From Desulfuromonadales bacterium (GTDB taxonomy: Bacteria > Desulfobacterota > Desulfuromonadia > Geobacterales > Pseudopelobacteraceae): a stretch of 31,741 nucleotides of DNA. The DNA is taken from positions 1 to 31,741 of the forward strand of contig JAATGX010000035.1 in assembly GCA_015688915.1 (NCBI GenBank), given 5' to 3'. The notes beneath the pieces were generated by a model. The model did not search any database. It saw only the letters and a program-made list of their open reading frames with translations, and had not been told where the DNA came from. The position numbers were made by a program, and so were the translations under genes. How positions within the stretch are numbered: the stretch's first letter is position 1; each line of letters starts with the position of its first letter. Positions 24,173 through 31,685 of the stretch are shown in pieces.

Positions 24173-25792
24173 ATGAAAAAGAGCATTGCCGCACTGTTCC
24201 CGGAGGAGCGGGCCATCCCCGACGCCTTCCGCCTCCCCGAAGCGATCCGTCAGGACTGCTACCTGATCGATGGCGAGTTGCGCCGCTGGCACGGTCCGTT
24301 GCAGGAGATCCATTCGCCGATCCATGTCCGGGGAAGGGGTGCGAACTCCGGAACCCTGATCGGCAGCGCCCCTTTGCTGGACGAGGCCGCGGCCCTGGAA
24401 GCTCTCGGCGTTGCCGTGCGAGCCTACGACAACGGCCGAGGGGCTTGGCCGACCATGGCGGTCGGGGAGCGGATCCTCTGCGTGCAACGCTTTGCCGCCG
24501 CGGTGCGCAAAAAGAAGGACCAGATCGTCCGTTTGCTCATGTGGGAGATCGGGAAGTCGGTCAAAGAGGCCACGGCCGAGTTCGACCGGGCCCTGGCCTA
24601 TATCCGGGACACCCTGGACGCGCTCAAGGAACTGGACCGGCAGTCGTCCCGCTTCACCATCCAGCAAGGGATCATCGGCCAGATCCGTCGCGCCCCGCTG
24701 GGGGTGGTGCTCTGCATGGGGCCGTACAACTTCCCGCTCTACGAAACCTTCACCACCCTGATCCCGGCGCTGGTCATGGGCAACACCATCCTGCTCAAGC
24801 CGCCCCGTTTCGGGATACTGGTTTTCCAGCCGCTGCTGGAGGCGTTCCGCGACGCCTTTCCGCCGGGAGTGATCACCACGGTCTACGGAGAAGGCGAGAC
24901 GGTCGTCCCGCCGCTGCTGGCCTCGGGCCAGGTGGATGTGCTCGGCTTCATCGGCACCCACAAGGTGGCCGACGCCCTGCGCGCCATCCATCCCCGGCCC
25001 CACCGCCTGCGCTGCGTGCTCGGACTGGATGCCAAGAACCCGGCCGTTATCCTGCCGGATGCCGACCTGGGCCAGACGGTGCAGGAGTGCATCCGGGGCA
25101 GCTTGACTTACAACGGCCAGCGCTGTACCGCGCTGAAGATCATCTTTGTCCACCGCACCATCGCGGAGAAGTTCATCGCCGCGATGGCCGAGGGGATCAA
25201 GGCGCTGAAATGCGGCATGCCCTGGGACGAGGGGGTGACCATCACACCGCTGCCCGAGCCGGAAAAGCCGGCCTTTCTGCAAGAGTTGGTGCAGGACGCC
25301 CTCCGGCACGACGCCCGGGTGACGAATCCGGACGGCGGTGTCGCCAGCGGCTCACTGGTCTATCCGGCGCTGCTTTTCCCGGTGTCGCCGGCCATGAGGG
25401 TCTACCACGAAGAACAGTTCGGCCCTGTCATTCCGGTGGTACCGTTCGACGACATCAGTGAAGCGATCGACTATGTGGTCGCTTCACCCTATGGCCAGCA
25501 GGCCAGCATCTTCGGCAGGGACAGCGACCAGTTGGCCCGGCTGGTGGATGCCCTGGTCAACCAGGTGTGCCGGATCAACATCAACAGCCAGTGCCAGCGC
25601 AGTCCGGACAGCTTCCCCTTCAACGGCCGCAAGAATTCGGCCGAGGGGACCCAGTCGGTGGCCGACGCCCTGAGGATCTTCTCCATCCGCATCGTGGTGG
25701 CCGCCAGGGAGACCGAGGTCAACCGGGAAATCATCAACGGCATCGTCAGGGACCGCAAGTCCCATTTCCTGACCACGGACTTCATACTCTGA
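24173..25792 (+). CDS. NAD(P)-dependent aldehyde dehydrogenase, GapN-like
   Basis: A 539-residue aldehyde dehydrogenase superfamily member, resembling NADP-dependent glyceraldehyde-3-phosphate dehydrogenases. The oxyanion asparagine (Asn186 in GPYNFPLYET) and nucleophile Cys318 (NGQRCTALK) are present. The segment that usually reads ELGGKNP reads GLDAKNP (284-290), so the general-base glutamate is not in its normal place. The terminal FPFNGRKNSAEGTQSV segment is typical of the GapN group. Start with gaggaag upstream; the stop is followed by about 90 bases before leader D. Role could be oxidation of an aldehyde produced in the pathway, or ordinary triose phosphate oxidation. Confidence 0.85.
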   Translation: MKKSIAALFPEERAIPDAFRLPEAIRQDCYLIDGELRRWHGPLQEIHSPIHVRGRGANSGTLIGSAPLLDEAAALEALGVAVRAYDNGRGAWPTMAVGERILCVQRFAAAVRKKKDQIVRLLMWEIGKSVKEATAEFDRALAYIRDTLDALKELDRQSSRFTIQQGIIGQIRRAPLGVVLCMGPYNFPLYETFTTLIPALVMGNTILLKPPRFGILVFQPLLEAFRDAFPPGVITTVYGEGETVVPPLLASGQVDVLGFIGTHKVADALRAIHPRPHRLRCVLGLDAKNPAVILPDADLGQTVQECIRGSLTYNGQRCTALKIIFVHRTIAEKFIAAMAEGIKALKCGMPWDEGVTITPLPEPEKPAFLQELVQDALRHDARVTNPDGGVASGSLVYPALLFPVSPAMRVYHEEQFGPVIPVVPFDDISEAIDYVVASPYGQQASIFGRDSDQLARLVDALVNQVCRININSQCQRSPDSFPFNGRKNSAEGTQSVADALRIFSIRIVVAARETEVNREIINGIVRDRKSHFLTTDFIL

Positions 25793-25885
25793 TCGTCAAC
25801 GGGTATGACCATGCATACTGAAACGGGTTGTATGCCCTGCTTGCCAGGTCGTTCCGGAAGACGATAGTAGCCGTCACAATTACTG

Positions 25886-25998
25886 TTGACATGAAGAACC
25901 AAAGAATATAAAGTACCTTCTACATATCTATCAAATATATAGTTTAGGTTGACTTGAACCCAAGAGACCGAATGATATTCATTCGGTCTCTTTTTTTT
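25886..25998 (+). promoter_or_regulatory. Promoter and leader attenuator before the second nitrogenase-like pair (leader D)
   Basis: ttgaca (25886-25891) with an AT-rich -10 region (tataaa 25907-25912, short spacing). The leader holds a possible ctat/atag hairpin (25928-25942), ggtt-gacttg-aacc (25947-25960) and a perfect 12-bp terminator stem gagaccgaatga/tcattcggtctc (25964-25990) with eight T. The first ATG is 60 bases later. Its layout matches leaders A-C, though its terminator stem sequence is different. Confidence 0.6.
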
Positions 25999-26057
25999 GA
26001 CCCGGGTACGAACATGCGAACCCGAATCAGTGTATCTCTCTGAAAAAAGGAGACTTC

Positions 26058-26177
26058 ATGGCTACGATCAACATCAAACGAAACGAGGTGCCGATCCGGG
26101 AAAATCGGCTCGGCGCCATCGGTGACTTGAATGAAAAGGCTCTGGAGTTGCCACGCCGCCCGAGCTGTTTCAGATGA
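26058..26177 (+). pseudogene. 39-codon partial duplicate of the downstream NifD-like gene's 5' end
   Basis: ATG 26058 has the same ribosome site as the full gene (ctgaaaaaaggaga). It encodes MATINIKRNEVPIRENRLGA, nearly identical to the first 20 residues of the protein at 26226, then IGDLNEKALE (against GTIGDLHERA) after a 6-residue gap, then PRRPSCFR and a stop. So both the ribosome site and about 35 codons are repeated, with the copy shortened and terminated. It may be a decayed tandem duplication, or a translated leader peptide. The full gene starts 48 bases after its stop. Confidence 0.7.
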
Positions 26178-26225
26178 AATCATTCGTGCTTGCATCAACA
26201 TAACAGGCTGAAAAAAGGAGATACC

Positions 26226-27701
26226 ATGGCAATAATCGACATCAAACGAAATGAGGTGCCGATCCGGGAAAACCGGCTCGGCGCCGTAACCGGCTACGTC
26301 GGCACCATCGGCGACCTGCATGAGCGGGCCACGAACTGTGGCGTGGGAAATCGCGAACGCTGTTTCACCCAGGCCAGCGCCTGTTCGTCCGGCTGCTGCC
26401 AGAACCAGCTCGGGAGCATCTCCGATGCGCTCGTCGTCAACCATGCGCCGGTCGGCTGTGCGGCCGACTCGGTGGCGGGCAATGTCAACTTCAAGTCCGG
26501 AGCGCGTCTCCGGGGTCTTGACTACACCAACGTCCAGATCATCAGCACGAACCTGGAGGAGCGGGACACGGTCTTCGGCGCCACGGACAAGCTCCGCGAC
26601 ACGATCCTCCAGGCCTATGAGCGCTACAAGCCGAAGGCGATCTTCGTCACCGCCTCCTGCGTGTCCGGGATCATCGGCGAGGATATCCAGAGCGTGCTGA
26701 ACGAGTTGAAGGAGGAGTTGGACATCCCCCTGGTGCCCGCGTTCTGCGAGGGATTCAAGACCAAGGTCTGGGCCAGCGGCTTCGACGCGGCGTTTCATGC
26801 GGTTCTGCACGGAATCGTGGCGCCGCCGCGTTCCGATGTCAAATCCAACAAGGTGAATTTCGTCAATTTCCGCGGCAGCGCCCGCAAGGAGATCATCAAT
26901 ACCTTCTCCAAGCTCGGGGTGGAGCCGGTCTTCCTGCTCCAGCACAGCACGGTGGAAGAGATCCGCAGGATTTCCGAGGCCCGGGCCACCGTGAGCATCT
27001 GCGGCACCCTGGGGAGCTACCTGGGCAACGGCCTGGAGCAGCACTACGGCGTCCCCTACGTCAACACCGAACAGCCCCACGGCATTAGCGGCTACAAGAA
27101 CTGGCTCCGCTCCCTGGGGACATTACTGGAGGCTGAAGACGCTGTGGAGGCCCATATCGCCGCCGAGGAGGCGCGGATAGCGCCGGAACTGGAAGAGATC
27201 CGCGCCAGGCTGAAGGGGAAGACCGCCGTGATCGGGATGGGGCCGAGCTTCGGCCACAACTACACCCGTGTCCTGCGGGAGCTGGGGGTGGAGGTGCTCT
27301 GGGCGGCCACCTGGCACTTTGACCAGAACTACGACCACGGCGAGGTGCCGGAGTCCACGAAACGACTGGCCGAGGCAGACGAAAGCCTGCAGGTGAGCGT
27401 CGGGGACCAGCAGAACTACGAGATCGTCAACCTGCTCGGCAAGCTCAAGCCCGACATCTACGTCACGCGCCACGGCGGTTCGTCGGTCTGGGCGACCAAG
27501 ATGGGGATCGCTTCCTACATGATCACCGACGAATATGCCGCCTTCGGTTTCAACGGTATTCTCAACTTCGGCAACGTTATTATCGACAAATTGACCAACA
27601 GATCGTTGGCACGAAAACTGGCAGAACGGATCAAGCTCCCCTACAGCGACTGGTGGATCGCCCAGGACAGCTTTTCGCTGCTGAACGCGGAGGGTTTCTA
27701 A
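26226..27701 (+). CDS. Nitrogenase component 1-type oxidoreductase, alpha (NifD-like) subunit, second pair
   Basis: A 491-residue NifD-like protein, clearly different from the one at 1964. ATG 26226 has aaaggag. Cys57 or Cys58 (SSGCC), Cys78 (HAPVGC) and Cys145 (ASCVSGIIGED) match P-cluster ligands. Cys259 (ICGTLGSYL before HYGVPY) matches the NifD cofactor cysteine. The stretch matching the His442 region, MGIASYMITDEYAAFGFNG, has no histidine. The N-terminal region has extra cysteines (38, 46, 53). It overlaps the beta subunit by one base (TAATG). Leader D and a broken duplicate of its 5' end lie upstream. Substrate unknown. Confidence 0.85.
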   Translation: MAIIDIKRNEVPIRENRLGAVTGYVGTIGDLHERATNCGVGNRERCFTQASACSSGCCQNQLGSISDALVVNHAPVGCAADSVAGNVNFKSGARLRGLDYTNVQIISTNLEERDTVFGATDKLRDTILQAYERYKPKAIFVTASCVSGIIGEDIQSVLNELKEELDIPLVPAFCEGFKTKVWASGFDAAFHAVLHGIVAPPRSDVKSNKVNFVNFRGSARKEIINTFSKLGVEPVFLLQHSTVEEIRRISEARATVSICGTLGSYLGNGLEQHYGVPYVNTEQPHGISGYKNWLRSLGTLLEAEDAVEAHIAAEEARIAPELEEIRARLKGKTAVIGMGPSFGHNYTRVLRELGVEVLWAATWHFDQNYDHGEVPESTKRLAEADESLQVSVGDQQNYEIVNLLGKLKPDIYVTRHGGSSVWATKMGIASYMITDEYAAFGFNGILNFGNVIIDKLTNRSLARKLAERIKLPYSDWWIAQDSFSLLNAEGF

Positions 27702-29017
27702 TGACACAGATTATCGATCAGGTACGCCACGTCTGCACGCTGGGAGGTCTTCAGTCGGTTCTCGCCATTGAGCGCGCCATCCCGGTGCTTCACGCCGGCC
27801 CCGGCTGCGGCCAGAAGCTATGGGGAGCAATCGGTCTGCAAAACGGCGGGCAAGGTTCCGGGTATGCCGGGGGGCACACGGTCCCCTGCACCAATGCCAC
27901 GGAACGGGACGTGGTCTTCGGCGCCACCGACAAGCTCGAAGAGGTCATCGAAAACACCTTCAAGGTGATCGATGCCGACTTCTTCGCGGTGCTGACCGGC
28001 TGCACCTCCGACATCGTCGGCGACGACGTGGGGGATGTGGTGCGCCGCTTCCAGAAGCAGGGAAAACCGATCGTATGGGCCGAAACCGGAGGTTTCAAAG
28101 GCTCCAACTTCATCGGCCACGAACTGGTTCTGGCCGCGATCTTCGGTCAGTACCTGCAACCTGCCGCCGGGAAGATACCGGGCCTGGTCAACATATGGGC
28201 CGTGGTCCCGTTCCAGGACCCGTTCTGGACCGGTGTCTACGCCGACCTTGCGGAACTGCTCCGTGCCGTCGGGCTCACGCCGAACGTGATCTTCGGCCCT
28301 GGCGGCGGCGTCACGGCCCTGGACCGGGTGCCGGCGGCCCAGTTCAACCTGCTGATATCCCCCTGGGTGGGGTTGAAAGGCGTGCAGCAGTTGGAAGAGC
28401 GATTCGGCACGCCATTCCTGCACTACCCGGTACTCCCCATCGGCCCCACCGAGACCGGCAAATTTCTCCGCGCCGTGGCGGAGTACGCCGACCTCGACCG
28501 GAACAGGGTGGAGGAATTCATCAAGGAGCGTGAGGATCACTACTACCACTTCATCGAGCGGGCCGCGGAAGTGCTCCTGGAGACGCGCTTCCTGCCGCGC
28601 CATTTCACCACGATTACGGACAGCACCTATGGACTGGCCCTGGCCAAGTTCCTGGTCAGCGACCTGGGCCTGATTCCCGACCGTCTCTACGTGGTGGACG
28701 GCATTCCCGATCACCTTCAGGAGGAGGTGGGGGAATACTTCAAGGACCTGGGCGAGGGGATCGGCGCTGAAGTCCTGTTCACCCCGGACGGCGGCGCGGT
28801 GCAGAAGGAACTCCGGGCCACCAAGTTCCGGTCCCGGCCCTTGATCCTCGGTTCAGCGTGGGAACGGACACTGGCCAAGGAGTTGAACGGCTTTGCCCTC
28901 TCCGTGTCCATGCCGGTCAGCGACCGGCTGGTCTTCGATCGCTCCTATGTCGGGTATACCGGGGGCCTGCGCCTGGTGGAAGACATCTATTCCGCCATCA
29001 TGTCCGACTTCCAGTAA
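27701..29017 (+). CDS. Nitrogenase component 1-type oxidoreductase, beta (NifK-like) subunit, second pair
   Basis: A 438-residue NifK-like partner, translationally coupled (TAATG). Cys12 (VCTLGG), Cys36 (GPGCGQ) and Cys100 (TGCTSDIVGDDV) are the expected P-cluster cysteines; Cys63 (VPCTNATE) corresponds to the extra cysteine near 78-80 of the first beta subunit. It shares the family block RDVVFGATDKLEEVI with its alpha partner. It starts directly at the first P-cluster strand, without the NifK N-terminal extension. A strong hairpin follows its stop, so this pair forms a two-gene transcript. Confidence 0.85.
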   Translation: MTQIIDQVRHVCTLGGLQSVLAIERAIPVLHAGPGCGQKLWGAIGLQNGGQGSGYAGGHTVPCTNATERDVVFGATDKLEEVIENTFKVIDADFFAVLTGCTSDIVGDDVGDVVRRFQKQGKPIVWAETGGFKGSNFIGHELVLAAIFGQYLQPAAGKIPGLVNIWAVVPFQDPFWTGVYADLAELLRAVGLTPNVIFGPGGGVTALDRVPAAQFNLLISPWVGLKGVQQLEERFGTPFLHYPVLPIGPTETGKFLRAVAEYADLDRNRVEEFIKEREDHYYHFIERAAEVLLETRFLPRHFTTITDSTYGLALAKFLVSDLGLIPDRLYVVDGIPDHLQEEVGEYFKDLGEGIGAEVLFTPDGGAVQKELRATKFRSRPLILGSAWERTLAKELNGFALSVSMPVSDRLVFDRSYVGYTGGLRLVEDIYSAIMSDFQ

Positions 29018-29024
29018 ACGTCAT

Positions 29025-29061
29025 GCGTCCGGGCCGTAGTGGCCCGGACGCCGTTCCTTTT
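29025..29061 (+). terminator. Hairpin terminator after the second nitrogenase-like pair
   Basis: A perfect 11-bp stem gcgtccgggcc/ggcccggacgc (29025-29051) with loop gtagt, followed by cgttcctttt. It begins 7 bases after the stop of the NifK-like gene and likely ends that transcript. Confidence 0.7.
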
Positions 29062-29249
29062 CCCATGAATTGAATATGTTCAAAGCCTTCTTCACCTCCT
29101 GCCGTCCTGGTGCGAGTTCATTTTTTTCGTCCCCATCCGTCTGACCGCATCCGCTCAATCCGGATAACCTCAATTGAGTCGTGAGCCCGGCCGGATACGA
29201 TACATCCCGGCAACGGGAGCGATGCCGGCCGCAACACCAGGAACAGCCT

Positions 29250-29471
29250 ATGGGACACCGGGCCTTTTTCAACGTACTCGCCGAGAAGTGGGACACTATC
29301 TGCCGGCACGACAGGGACATGGTGAATCGTATCCTCGATCTATCGGGAATGGCGCAGGGTGATGCCGTCCTTGACGTCGGCACCGGCACCGGAATTCCCA
29401 AGCGCCTGCCCGGCGGTCTGCTCCTGTCCCAACTCCCGATGCTCTACATCGCGCCGGTGTTCTATTACTAA
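29250..29471 (+). pseudogene. Truncated SAM-dependent methyltransferase remnant
   Basis: Reads MGHRAFFNVLAEKWDTICRH and then ends its family similarity after motif I (AVLDVGTGTGI, about residues 42-52); the frame then drifts into unrelated sequence and stops at 29471. A complete class I methyltransferase would be about 200 residues. This is the N-terminal quarter of a decayed or recombined gene. The flanking intergenic bases (29062-29249 and 29472-29630) hold no convincing gene; an aaggagg at 29474 precedes only a 22-codon frame starting TTG. Confidence 0.6.
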
Positions 29472-29630
29472 CAAGGAGGCAAAATTGAGGAACGAACAGG
29501 CGATCTCCCGACAAGCCACTGCCGTTGCATCAAGCAAAATAACAGGTAGGTAATCTTCGAAGAGTTAAGATATGATTCAGTATGCGGGAGATCCGAACCA
29601 CCCCATTACAACCATGAAAAGGAGTTTTCC

Positions 29631-30215
29631 ATGAAGGTCGTAGCGATCAACGGCAGCGCCCGCAAGGACGGCAACACCGTGATTCTCATCAGGCGGGTAT
29701 TCGCCGAGCTGGAAAAAGAGGGGATTGAAACGGAACTGGTGCAATTGTCGGGGCATATTATCCGGGGCTGTACCGCCTGCAACCTGTGTCGCACCAACCT
29801 GGACGGCACATGCGCCATTACCGGCGACATCGTGAACGAAATCATCGGCAAGATGGCGGCCGCGGACGGCATCATCCTCGGCTCGCCCACCTACTTCGCC
29901 GATATCACGTCCGAACTCAAGGCGCTCATCGACCGTTCCGGCAGGGTAGGGGGAGCCAATGGCAATCTCTACCGGCGCAAGGTCGGCGCCGGGGTCATCG
30001 CGGTACGCCGGGGGGGCGCCATTCATGCCCTCGACACCATCCATCACTTCCTGCACATCACCCAGATGGTCGTGCCCGGCGCCAGCTACTGGAACGTGGG
30101 GATCGGCCGGGAGGTCGGCGAGGTGGAACAGGACGAGGAAGGGATTCGCAACATGCAGGTGCTGGGCGAGAACATGGCCTGGCTGCTGAAGATAATCCAG
30201 ACAAGCCGTCGGTAG
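29631..30215 (+). CDS. Iron-sulfur flavoprotein (NADPH-dependent FMN reductase fold), second copy
   Basis: A 194-residue flavodoxin-fold protein with FMN loop GSARKDGNT (8-16), the compact cysteine motif Cys47-x2-Cys50-x2-Cys53-x7-Cys61 and second flavin loop SPTYFADITSELKALIDR. Start with aaaaggag. It resembles the proteins at 12780 and 31041 but is a separate lineage. It could carry low-potential electrons or reduce a substrate directly. Confidence 0.85.
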   Translation: MKVVAINGSARKDGNTVILIRRVFAELEKEGIETELVQLSGHIIRGCTACNLCRTNLDGTCAITGDIVNEIIGKMAAADGIILGSPTYFADITSELKALIDRSGRVGGANGNLYRRKVGAGVIAVRRGGAIHALDTIHHFLHITQMVVPGASYWNVGIGREVGEVEQDEEGIRNMQVLGENMAWLLKIIQTSRR

Positions 30216-30250
30216 CGTGATGGAGGATGCGCCATGAAAATAGCCGATGT

Positions 30251-30330
30251 GAGGGGGCAGCGTTGATGTATATGGCATTGCTGCCCCCTCATCTGGCCTT
30301 CGGCCACCTTCTCCCATAGGGAGAAGGAGA
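30251..30330 (+). repeat. Inverted repeat of ccttctccc type (REP/MITE-like), copy 2
   Basis: gagggggcag (30251-30260) and ctgccccctc (30281-30290) form one hairpin; atctggccttcggccacctt continues into ctcccatagggag, a second. It shares the ggccttcggccaccttctcc core (inverted) with the element at 12621-12715. A tiny frame starting at ATG 30234 behind ggagg is cut off after 10 codons at the element, suggesting that it landed in, or displaced, a former gene start. Confidence 0.7.
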
Positions 30331-30356
30331 ACAGTGCTTCTGAAGAGGTAATCAAT

Positions 30357-31007
30357 ATGCACTTTACCACGGCAATATTCGACATGGACGGCACCCTGTT
30401 CGATACCGAGCGGATCGCCCTGGATTGCTGGCAAGCAGCGTTCAGGGAATACGGCGTTCATGTCCCCCGGAGCGACCTGGAAATGGTTATCGGAGTGGAC
30501 AGCAAGGGGACCAGGGAGTTCTTGAACCGTTTCACACCGGCCGGTACCGGTTTCGATGATCTGGTGCAGCATGCTCGCGCCTCCAGGAAAGAATACCTTG
30601 AAAAGCACGGTCTACCCATGAAGCCGGGAGTCGCCGAACTGCTGACCTTGCTCCGCGAACGCGGTGTCAAGATAGGGCTGGCCACAGCCACCCGTACCGA
30701 ACAGACCTTGCAGAACCTGGGCACGGCGAACATCACGGAGTATTTCCAGGCGGTCATCGGCGGCGACCAGGTCGAGCGGGGCAAGCCACACCCCGACATC
30801 TACCTGAAGGCGCTGGCGGAACTGGGGGCCGTTCCTGACGAGGCCATTGCCCTGGAGGATTCGGACCATGGCATCCGGGCCGCCTTTACGGCCGGGTTGC
30901 GGGTCATCCACGTTCCCGACATCAAACGGATCGATGAAAAGACGAGGGGCATGGTGCATCGCCAGTATGCCACGCTCCTGGAGTTGCGGGACGAGATTGC
31001 CGCCTGA
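30357..31007 (+). CDS. HAD-superfamily hydrolase, beta-phosphoglucomutase/phosphatase-like
   Basis: A 216-residue HAD enzyme. Motif 1 FDMDGTLFDTE holds the nucleophile Asp9 and acid/base Asp11. Motif 2 is LATATRT, motif 3 lysine is in GKPHPDIYLKAL and the acidic pair is ALEDSDHGI. The cap is the small helical type of the phosphoglycolate phosphatase/beta-phosphoglucomutase group. Start with agaggta upstream. Sugar- or nucleotide-phosphate substrate likely; no particular link to the nitrogenase-like genes is visible. Confidence 0.85.
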   Translation: MHFTTAIFDMDGTLFDTERIALDCWQAAFREYGVHVPRSDLEMVIGVDSKGTREFLNRFTPAGTGFDDLVQHARASRKEYLEKHGLPMKPGVAELLTLLRERGVKIGLATATRTEQTLQNLGTANITEYFQAVIGGDQVERGKPHPDIYLKALAELGAVPDEAIALEDSDHGIRAAFTAGLRVIHVPDIKRIDEKTRGMVHRQYATLLELRDEIAA

Positions 31008-31040
31008 TGCGGCACAACCAACCGAACGGAGGACGAAAAC

Positions 31041-31685
31041 GTGAAAGCCATTGCGATCAACGGTGGTCCGAGGAAAACATGGAATACGGCAACCCTGCTG
31101 AACAAGGCGCTGGAGGGGGCCGCCGCCAATGGGGCGGAAACGGAACTTGTCCACCTGTACGATCTCGACTTCAAGGGGTGTGTGAGCTGTTTTGCCTGTA
31201 AAACCCGCGGCGGCGCCAGCTACGGCAGGTGCGGCTTCAGGGACAGCCTGACGCCGCTCCTGGAAAAGATCGAGTCAACGGACATCCTGCTTATCGGCTC
31301 GCCGATCTACTTCGGCACGGTGACCGGTGCGCTCCGTTCCTTCCTGGAGCGGCTCCTCTTTCCCTACGGCACCTATACCGATCCCCCCCGGACGCTCTTC
31401 CCCGGCACGATCAGGAGCGGCCTGATCTACACCATGAACGTCAAGGAGGAACAGGCCGGGGAGAACGGGTATTTCCAGCACCTGGCCAACAACGAACGGG
31501 TGCTGCAACAGCGCTTCGGCTCGGCCGAGTCGCTCTACAGCTTCGATACATACCAGTTCGAGGACTATGCCAAGGTGGAGGCCGACCGCTTCGATCCCCT
31601 GTTGAAGGCGAAACGCCGCCAGGAGGTATTTCCCCTCGACTGCCAGAAGGCCTTTGAGTTGGGAGCGAGGCTGGCCAAGGGGTGA
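31041..31685 (+). CDS. Iron-sulfur flavoprotein (NADPH-dependent FMN reductase fold), third copy
   Basis: A 214-residue flavodoxin-fold protein beginning with GTG 31041 behind ggagg. FMN loop NGGPRKTWNTAT (7-18); cysteines 47, 50, 53 and 64 (GCVSCFACK, then YGRC), the fourth spaced wider than in the two relatives because of a RGGASYG insertion. The second flavin loop is GSPIYFGTVTGALRSFLER. It has a longer C-terminal half than the copy at 29631. The last 56 bases of the window after it show no feature. Confidence 0.85.
   Translation: MKAIAINGGPRKTWNTATLLNKALEGAAANGAETELVHLYDLDFKGCVSCFACKTRGGASYGRCGFRDSLTPLLEKIESTDILLIGSPIYFGTVTGALRSFLERLLFPYGTYTDPPRTLFPGTIRSGLIYTMNVKEEQAGENGYFQHLANNERVLQQRFGSAESLYSFDTYQFEDYAKVEADRFDPLLKAKRRQEVFPLDCQKAFELGARLAKG

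Noticed and set aside
25944..27080. A 378-codon minus-strand frame opposite the second NifD-like gene
   Set aside because: A mirror of the coding strand; it also shows an internal repeat caused only by the duplicated 5' end on the plus strand.
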